Source of the DNA: Discostella pseudostelligera | Taxonomy: Eukaryota; Bacillariophyta; Thalassiosirophyceae; Thalassiosirales; Thalassiosiraceae | Length of the DNA: 14,089 nucleotides | NCBI GenBank assembly: GCA_036940085.1 | Contig: JALLBK010000353.1 | Location: forward strand, 1-14,089 | Direction of reading: 5' to 3' | Shown: positions 7,249 through 14,089 of the stretch, in pieces | Layout of the letters: each line of letters opens with the position of its first letter | How positions within the stretch are numbered: the first letter of the stretch is position 1 | Program-made: the position numbers and the translations under genes | The notes under the pieces: model-generated | The model's database searches: none | Told to the model about the DNA's origin: nothing | What the model saw: only the letters and a program-made list of their open reading frames with translations

Positions 7249-8829
7249 ATGATTCTCGAAACATGTACTGAGAAGTGTGGTTATGCCGCTGCATTCCTCG
7301 CGACAGTCTGCCTAGGGTCGTTTGGTGTTCCAATAAAGTCAGAGGTGGTCTCTCGACTGGATGTGGACCCGTTGGTTATGCAGGTGCGTTTGTGAATACT
7401 GTAATTCTTTGGTGGCTGCATCGGCAGATCTAACAGCTCATAGCCAAACCATCATCATCTGCATCATATACTCATTGGCGATGACATACTTGTTATCAGA
7501 CATATAAAACAGCCATGTGCTTCCTAACATGCTGGCTAATCATACCACTAGGCGGGGAACCATTTCGTTTCACACCATGGGGTATCGTCTCTGGTCTCTT
7601 TTGGGTTCCCGGTGGTTGGGCAGGCATCTTTGCCATTCGATCTGCTGGACTTGCCGTGGCCAAGGGAACATGGTCGTCCGTGATTGTGCTCACTTCCTTT
7701 GCTTGGGGTATCTTTGTGTTTGAGGAACATGTTAAGACGAAAGCAGGGGCATGTTGTGCCTGTGCTACGTTGATTTGTGGTTTGATTGGAATGTCGTGGT
7801 TTTCACGTCCTCAACCAAAGATTAAGACAGAGTTGGTGGTAGTAGGGTCAGCGGAAGAGGCAAAGGAGGACTCTGATCACGAGGCACAACAAATACCAAT
7901 GCATTCCGCACAGGATATGAATGGTACCATTTCCGGAACGACCACCCACCGAATCAAAATTAGGAGATTAGGCAAAGAAGACAATGCTGCTGTTCACAAT
8001 GAGAATGAAGCAACTCCGTCAATGCTCCCATTGGAAATGGAATCATTACTTCACCACGGACATGGAAGTGACACCATCGCGACAACAACACCATCATCAC
8101 CATCTACCAGCAAAAAGAATCGAGATATTACCATTTTCAATGGTCAACTTGTACTAGCACAACGTCAGGCGGGTATATTGGCATCCTTGTTCAATGGTAA
8201 GTGTTGTCGAACTCTGTGCCAACTCTATCTGCATCGAATGTATCCCGTATAACACTTACACAAATCGCATTCGATCACCACTCTTAATCTGCAATTTTCA
8301 GGACTATGGGGCGGAACGAACATGATTCCATTGCATTTTGCTGCTATGGATGGATACGGTGGTCCGGCCTACGTAATCTCATTTGCATGTGGAGCTACAT
8401 TGATCAATCTAATGTTATGGGCACTACGGTATCTATTCGAATTGTATCGTCATGATGGGGATGTTAGTAAGGCATACCATGCACTTCCCTCGTTTCATAT
8501 TCGTGAAATGTGGCACTTGGGTTGTCTTTCGGGATTGTTGTGGAGTATGGGAAACTTTGGATCGATTGTAGCAGTGACCTTCTTGGGCCAAGGAGTTGGG
8601 TATAGTTTTACTCAGGGATCCATGCTCATCAGTGGACTTTGGTGAGTTATTCGACTTTGTCAGAGTCGTCGCAATTGTATTAACATTGATCTTACTGCGA
8701 CCGATTTTATTTTACAGGGGTATCTTTATTTTCAAAGAAATTATTGGACGAGATAGGATATTGTGGTGGCTGGCGAGTGCATCCGTCGCTGTAGCAGGAA
8801 TACTGTGGCTGAGTTACGAACACGCCTAA
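7249..8829 (+). CDS. TMEM144: TMEM144-family multi-pass membrane transporter-like protein
   Basis: Predicted membrane protein of the drug/metabolite transporter superfamily, TMEM144 branch, related to bacterial sugar transporters. The substrate is not known from sequence. Four exons: 7249-7383, 7500-8196, 8302-8641 and 8718-8829, giving 427 residues. Donors are GTGCGT, GTAAGT and GTGAGT; acceptors end in CAG; phases 0, 1 and 2 match across each joint. Joined segments read through as VMQ-TYKTAMCF, SLFNG-LWGGTNMIP and ISGLW-GIFIFKE, all fitting the family. About ten hydrophobic helices fall in two halves: exon 1 (YAAAFLATVCLGSFGVPIKS) plus the first part of exon 2, then exons 3-4 ending WLSYEHA. 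Between them is a polar, low-complexity loop at about residues 145-270. The start is the only ATG in the open frame, and the N-terminus aligns with human TMEM144 without an extension. The stop is 16 bp from the stop of the convergent gene. Confidence 0.85.
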
Positions 8830-8845
8830 GACCGATGCTCCATGG

Positions 8846-11800
8846 CTATATCGACGGTAGATTGCACCTGCAAATGGGACATTGCATTTTGACCTCCATC
8901 CACTGAACAAGGCACTGCCGATGAAAAATGTGGTCGCATGGAGCGAGCATGTAGCCATTGCGGTCGCTGATATCAATATCATTGTAGCAAATGACACAAT
9001 CCAACGTTTGAGTTGCCGTTGTGTCCTCACACATGGATGGGACAGGTACGTCGTCGGCTCTTGATCCAAGCCTCGATCGGTTAGCACCTCCTCCGCGACG
9101 ATTTCTCGCTACACCAGTGTGTGCGGGGGATGCATCACCATTGATCAATGGCGCAAGCTCTATTTCGGGAGTTGGGCCGCTCGGTGGATTGTTTGCAAGC
9201 CGTGGTAGAAGTGATGGAGGTATTGGCCTGCTATAGTCAAATTTTGGTGGCAGGAATCTTTGAAGTAACGAGCACGGCAATAGATTAGTCGACAACAATT
9301 GAACAATGCAAGCAGTACTGGATCCTTTCCAAGAACTGACCTTTGTGGGATCATGAACCGAGTGCCATATTTAGCTTGGGCATAGAGAGTAGCGGTCTGG
9401 ATGCCTGCGGTTTCAGTGTAGAGACAAATGCAAAGTGTTGGTGAGAAGTGATAAAAATTGACGACGATCAACGACAATTATCTCCTTACTAATCCATACA
9501 ATCAACATTTGACACATTCTTGGCTCCAAAGGGAAGTCTGGGTTCACTTCTCTAAGGAAGTTATTTCGAACAGCGAACACGTATATTGGAGCAACTGATC
9601 GAGTCAAGCTCATACCATACAAAAAGTAAGGATGAAGCGGCTTCCGTGCCTCTGTGATGATATTCAGAATGATTTGTGGTACCCAAAACGAGTAAAGGAG
9701 GAGGATGAAGAGAGATCTATTGGACTGCCCGACGTACCAAAAGGCAACTATCGCCAACACCAGAGCGCTGTAAAATTTCAGGTGCAGCAACGTTATTTGT
9801 CTTCTCAGATCCTCTTGTGTAAGGCTGGTATTGTTGGCACTATTACGGGCCTGAATGATTATGGCCATATATTTGAGCTCGATGATGCAGAAGATTAGGA
9901 GCTTGAAGAAGGCCACCGAAGCGAACGCGGTGAATAACGGCTGCATCACAAGGCATAAAAAGATATGACAGATGCAAATAATAGCATCCAGTACTGTTTG
10001 CCAACCGATGCACAGCAATGAAACGTTCGATGCAACTGATTGAGTCTGCGTATGAAGCAACTGCCGGAGAAGAATGACTATTTGAGTCAAGCATGTAAGC
10101 ATCATGTAGAAGCTGTAGTTAATTGCTTTCGCTGTTGTGTTTTCCCAATTTGTTCGCATTGCAGTAACATTAATAAAGGAACTGAAATCACAATTCTTTG
10201 ACTCGATGTCACCGGTTAGCGTCATAACCAACGCTTCTCTTGGGATTTGCTTCTCCAAGAAATCCAGCTGTGACTTTAGCATCAACAGGTATTGAGACCG
10301 CTTCAGCTGCACGATGGCAGAGTGGGAGATGTTCAAATGGGGATTGAATACCTCTCCCATTCTCATTCGGTGTTCCAACGATAAGCGCCACTCCCCCACT
10401 GTCCACTTCGTAGCTTGGACATCTAAGTTGATCTCGAACTCACAATTGGCACCGTTGGCTTCCAATGCTTGTTCGCGACCTGGCAGCCTACGAGTTGCGG
10501 GAGATGATGATTTCTGAATTGTGCCTTCATCATCATCCATCACATATGGATAAGGATAGACGTATTGAATTGGTGCCAACTGATCGGGTGATGCAACCAA
10601 CGACGAACGGTGCCATGATACTTCAGTACCATTTCTTGTTTCTCCGACATTGAGAAGCTCATTTGACAGCATATCGTAAGTAGACGAGCTATTCACGTCC
10701 GCTGACAATGAATTCTTTTCTACCCCGACCGTATCAACATAATCGTCATTTTCATGAGTGGTTTGTTGTATTCTTCGCGATGATGGAAAATGTAAATGAT
10801 GTTCGTCATCATCAGAAAAACCTTCGTCATTCGATTGAAGACGTGTCCAGCCTTTCAATTCAGCAGCACTTTCCAGATCCAGTACATCATCATTATCGAG
10901 ATAATATGAAGAATAGAGGTGCATGACCTCTTGCCGTATCAGAGCCTTTTCAGATTCGAAACTCTCATGGGAATCCGATCTAGAAAGCAGATCACTAATT
11001 GTCCATTGCAGTCGTCGACGTCGATCAGTTGCCTCCTCTTCGTCGTTCTCATCCGCTCCCTCCAAATCGACTTCATCATTGATCAAGTTTTTTTTGGCCT
11101 CATCAAGATGCAATTCTTCTGCATGGTTGTTCTTTATAACTTTTCGTACGGCAAGGAGGCTCCGTTGCGTTTCGGTCCCAGGAGATAATGTCACCAAACT
11201 CATCTTCCCAATACTATGTATCATGACACCTCGTACTCGCAACAGCACGTCCGTTCGTCGTGAAACAAAGCTGGTAGTCATACCATCGTAGAGTTTCACA
11301 AGACCATCGACAATACTTAGCTCATTCATGGCCGGTATTGGTCGGTAGTACAGTTGGAATGCAGCCCGTCCAGCTTCTCGTGTTAGACTTAGTTTGGGGG
11401 TAGATGATGATGTATACCTTGCATCCGTTTCGCCCTTGCCCGCCGTGACATCTCTATTATCTTCGGATGTGGAATTCTCCGAATTCGTCGTGTCCGGTTC
11501 TATGTACACATTGGGAGGGAGTAAAAGTAAACTAACATCGGCCTGTCGATGTTGGAGCTGAGTTTGGGCCCATGGAATCATTTCTTTCGGTGTAACCTTG
11601 CGTGGTAATCCCTGAGACTGATCTTCATCATCGTCTATGGATATTGTTTTGTTGATATTCGTTTGCAACCATAGCCCACGATAATATCCGGTGGCATTGC
11701 GAGGGTAATGTAGTACAGATGTATCCGACGACAGTGTTGATTGCTCCTGAGAGGATGCCATAGTTTCCTCATCATCCCGCTCTGTTGATATCTCCTTATC

Positions 11801-12464
11801 TGTGAGTGTTGATGATCCCTTGTTGCCATCTCTGGACTCACTCTCCCCATCGACTATCATACTTTTTGCCACCTCCTCTTTTAATTTCTTGGCCACCAAT
11901 TCTCGTAATTCCCCTTCGATATCCCTTCCATTCTTCTTTGTTAATTCATGATATCGTGAATTCAAATTAGTCTTGACTGCTAAGGAAATTAGTTTGTCCT
12001 CGTGAGAACGAGCGCGATGCACCTCGGGTGTTAATGCATACTCCCAATTTTCGAGTTGGTATCGGTTCTTATCATTCCGATTACGCAAATTGTTTCGTGA
12101 GGCTGGAGTGCGTCGATTGTTGGGTGGTTCATCCCCGTCCATTAGTAAGAGGATCATTAGGAACATCATTAGAGAGCGGAGGGTGCGTTGTCGTCGTTGT
12201 CGTTCTTGCCATGCAAGACTATTATTGTATCATCACCCAGGAGGAGATGAAATCCGACAACAACATGATGAATGATGAGAATGCTATTTGTATTATTTCA
12301 GAATACAATCATCAAGAGTAATTAGAAACTCACATTGCCACGCGATTTGCATCATCGAGGTTCGGTTCAGCACGATCAGCAGCGGGTGGAGGTGCTCGTC
12401 GATTGGCGGCGGCGGCATCGTCGTCGAGTGGGATCATGTCGTAGTTGGGAATATTGCCAAACAT
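8846..12464 (-). CDS. TUL1: TUL1/DSC1/FLY-type transmembrane RING-H2 E3 ubiquitin ligase
   Basis: Multi-pass ubiquitin ligase of the endomembrane system; relatives are yeast Tul1, fission yeast Dsc1 and Arabidopsis FLY1/FLY2, which ubiquitinate Golgi or endosomal membrane proteins. Four exons in transcription order: 12464-12334, 12218-9490, 9404-9341 and 9257-8846, giving 1111 residues. Donors are GTGAGT, GTAAGG and GTCAGT; phases match (2, 1, 2); the last acceptor is an unusual AAG, helped by an upstream ACTAATC branch-like site. The N-terminus starts MFGNIPNYDMIPLDDD. A short hydrophobic anchor lies at about 60-70, followed by a long, partly acidic, non-cytoplasmic region of about 670 residues. 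Membrane helices span about 740-980, including ASVAFFKLLIFCIIELKYM and LYSFWVPQIILNIITEARKP, close to plant FLY1. The RING-H2 occupies 1062-1104: CVIC, CDHIFHRQC, CPIC. All eight metal ligands are present. The protein is longer than the usual 550-760 residues because of the expanded N-terminal region. Confidence 0.88.
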
Positions 12465-12599
12465 AATTATTTTGCTCGCTCGCGAAGGCGTAGAATTAAA
12501 TTATCGCACCCAGCCGACGATGACGACTACACTGCCAGGCCAATGCACCTCAATAACAATGCAGATAAAGACAATCCGAAAGCCGCTACGATACTTCGG

Positions 12600-12611
12600 A
12601 TTGGTGATTGG
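12600..12611 (-). promoter_or_regulatory. Tandem CCAAT boxes
   Basis: Plus strand ATTGGTGATTGG, that is two ACCAAT/CCAAT motifs on the minus strand, 7 bp apart, in the proximal promoter of the TUL1-like gene. This would be a NF-Y-type site; motif match only. Confidence 0.35.
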
Positions 12612-12691
12612 TCGATGCCATGGGCGTGAATGCAGCGTCAGCGGCAGCGGCAGTGGTGGAGATGGAGAATGAAGCCGTATGGATTAGATTT

Positions 12692-12778
12692 GACGGGAAC
12701 CACGCCCCTGTGAAAGATATGGCGGGAACTTCGGGCTCAGTGCAAAGATAGCGGGAACTTCGCCACGTGGCAGCCATC
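12692..12778. repeat. Three degenerate 29-bp units with a GCGGGAAC-type core
   Basis: GACGGGAAC (12692), GGCGGGAAC (12721) and AGCGGGAAC (12750) start exactly 29 bp apart. Units two and three share GCGGGAACTTCG; units one and two are each followed by an AAAGATA segment before the next core. The second and third copies match the E2F consensus (TTCCCGCC, TTCCCGCT on the minus strand). CACGTG at 12764-12769 lies in the third unit. Confidence 0.6.
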
Positions 12779-13036
12779 AACCCCCCAGCCTCGATCAACC
12801 GTCTGTTCATGTTGCATCTTGTTGATGGCACATCCAGAAGGAAGGAGGATAGGTAATAATTGCAATGTAATTGATTTATGTTATATCGCGTTTTGGATTG
12901 CATATTATTTGTGTTGCATCTATTCTCGTCGCGGCATTATCACGAGGAGTGAATTGAATGCTGCTTGACCAAACCAATTGCCGTTCGCAAAACCGATGTA
13001 TCGTTATTGTCAATTGTTGCATTAAGTATTGTTCTA

Positions 13037-13881
13037 TCATACATGATTACCCAACGAGTAGATCCAACCTGCATCGAGGAATGGCAACAGTTAGAGCTGA
13101 AGAAAAGAGAAAAAGAGTAGTTGTGCTCGATATTCATAAAGGCGGATTATTGTCCACTCACCTGGATTGGATGGCATCTGACCACGACCTCTAGTCTTCA
13201 CTGATACTTGTATCCCAATATGGTACGCTAGTTCATTGTTTTCGGTTTTCAGTTGAGTGAGGAAAAACTGAAATTGATGGCATCAAATAGGAGTTAGAGA
13301 TGAAGATGAACCATACAGCAACACGATGAGACTTGGAACATGCGGTAATGATATCCGAAGCAAACCCCGCTGCCTTCCCTCGTTGCGCATGCATGCTATA
13401 CACTCACACCGTTATAAACACCACTCACCTCATTGACAAACTTTGTACCATCCTTCTTATAATTCAATAAATTGATGCTACATTCCTTCTCCATCTTTAC
13501 CGCCTCAAATATCCGTTTTCGATCTTGTTCCTCCGTCTCGGGACCTTGCAAAAATCGACAATTCTTCCCTACCACCTCATCATACTCATATCCTGTCAAT
13601 CGAACAAATCCTTCACTTATATATATCACTGGATTATCCGGTAGGTGCGGGTCGGTTATGCAGAAGGACACATTCTCGTGACCAGCGCTGTGGAGCATAT
13701 CGAGGATGGTGTAATCGTTTTCACGTAGACGCTTCGTGGGTTCGAATGGCGGAATTATTATTGAGTTGTTGGAGTCGGTGGAGTCAATGTCATCGATCGA
13801 ATTATTTTTCTCATTGTCGTTTCCTGAATGGACGGTTGATTTTGCCGCCGATAGCCACTCACGAAGATCAGACAGTTTCAT
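13037..13881 (-). CDS. Stand-alone LOV-domain blue-light receptor protein
   Basis: Short flavin-binding photoreceptor protein, 196 residues. Three exons in transcription order: 13881-13429, 13267-13162 and 13068-13037. Both donors are GTGAGT, acceptors end in CAG, and phases (0 and 1) match. The first 73 residues are polar with a short Asp/Ser/Asn-rich stretch. The LOV core starts about residue 74 (SFCITDPHLPDNPVIYISEG) and has GKNCRFLQGPET, with the photoactive Cys at 108. The flavin-contact residues Asn140 (LLNYKKDG), Asn150 (KFVNEFF) and Gln171 (HIGIQVSV) are all present, so the domain should be photoactive. The tail KTRGRGQMPSNPG-WIYSLGNHV resembles segments after the LOV domain in stramenopile proteins. 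Start evidence: an in-frame TGA lies 14 codons upstream of the ATG with no AG acceptor between, so no upstream exon can be spliced in. Thus there is no bZIP domain as in aureochromes and no other effector. Confidence 0.88.
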
Positions 13882-14089
13882 GGCGATGTGGCGGCGATGG
13901 TATCGAGATATTATTGTCGATTGTCAAAGAATAATGTTCTACGATATCGCGTAGCCGAATGATGCGCGACTGCTGCTATCTTTCCGTGAACTGCTCATGT
14001 ATCATGGATAGTAGTTTATGGATGACATGATATGATTATGCTTGAATTGATGCGGAGGAAGGTAGTGTAGTACTCCTACACCTACACAT
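13882..14089. other. 5' flank of the LOV gene
   Basis: 208 bp upstream of the LOV start codon up to the window edge. It should hold its promoter and 5' UTR. No clear element, repeat or coding exon was recognised. Confidence 0.4.

Larger units (their letters stand above)
12465..13036. promoter_or_regulatory. Promoter region of the TUL1-like gene and 3' flank of the LOV gene
   Basis: 572 bp between two minus-strand genes. On the minus strand it has two CCAAT boxes (12607-12611 and 12600-12604), 136-147 bp before the ATG at 12464. Further upstream is a three-copy series of GCGGGAAC-type motifs (12692-12758) and a CACGTG box (12764-12769). The part nearest 13036 would be the 3' UTR of the LOV gene. 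No convincing gene was found. Confidence 0.5.

Noticed and set aside
9160..9477. Independent 105-codon minus-strand gene
   Set aside because: Only residues from the AGIQTATLYAQAKYG segment to MIPQ are real; they form the 64-bp third exon of the TUL1-like gene, with introns on both sides.
12586..12903. 105-codon minus-strand frame upstream of the ubiquitin ligase gene
   Set aside because: Spans the 29-bp repeats and CCAAT boxes, low complexity, no recognisable domain; more likely promoter DNA.
13396..13881. 161-codon single-exon LOV protein ending VSGVYNGVSV
   Set aside because: The frame runs into an intron at GTGAGT (13428); the missing LOV strands are encoded at 13162-13267, so this would be a cut domain.
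13037..13881. Aureochrome (bZIP plus LOV) identity
   Set aside because: No bZIP sequence is present, and an in-frame stop without an intervening splice acceptor precludes an upstream exon for it.
1..14089. A coordinated novel multi-gene system, CRISPR array or mobile element
   Set aside because: All seven genes belong to recognisable eukaryotic families with unrelated roles; no direct-repeat array, terminal inverted repeats, transposase or reverse transcriptase was seen.

Overview
The window looks like nuclear DNA of a diatom or closely related stramenopile alga with a secondary red plastid. The strongest clue is a nuclear-encoded plastid ribosomal protein uL10 with a signal peptide followed by the ASA-F cleavage motif (residues 14-17), typical of four-membrane plastids. 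Plant-type L-galactono-1,4-lactone dehydrogenase, a LOV photoreceptor domain and short GT-AG introns (about 76-161 bp) agree with this. I cannot name the species. All homology calls are from memory of protein families; no search was run.

Layout, left to right: (1) + strand, Qb-SNARE of the NPSN/Vti1 type, ending at 937; (2) - strand, NAF1 box H/ACA snoRNP assembly factor, 973-3441; (3) + strand, GLDH, last step of ascorbate synthesis, 3712-5727; (4) - strand, plastid uL10, 6088-6732; (5) + strand, four-exon TMEM144-type multi-pass membrane protein, 7249-8829; (6) - strand, four-exon TUL1/DSC1/FLY-type transmembrane RING-H2 ubiquitin ligase, 8846-12464; (7) - strand, three-exon stand-alone LOV protein, 13037-13881. 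Spliced models were built by hand from splice sites, reading phase and family resemblance. They extend or join open frames that otherwise look like separate genes (for example the RING exon and the membrane part of gene 6, or the three LOV exons).

The genes are unrelated housekeeping or signalling functions and do not form a pathway or operon. The layout is very compact: strands alternate for the first six genes, giving convergent pairs separated by only 35 bp and 16 bp between stop codons, so 3' UTRs must overlap, and two divergent pairs sharing 270 bp and 516 bp promoter regions. Several promoter regions contain E2F-like GCGGGAA/TTCCCGC elements. One is a near-palindromic dyad between NAF1 and GLDH. 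Another set is a series of three GCGGGAAC-type motifs at an exact 29-bp spacing upstream of the ubiquitin ligase gene. I found no mobile element, CRISPR array, RNA gene or clearly new multi-gene system. The most interesting items are the effector-less LOV protein, the promoter element series and the very tight convergent gene ends.
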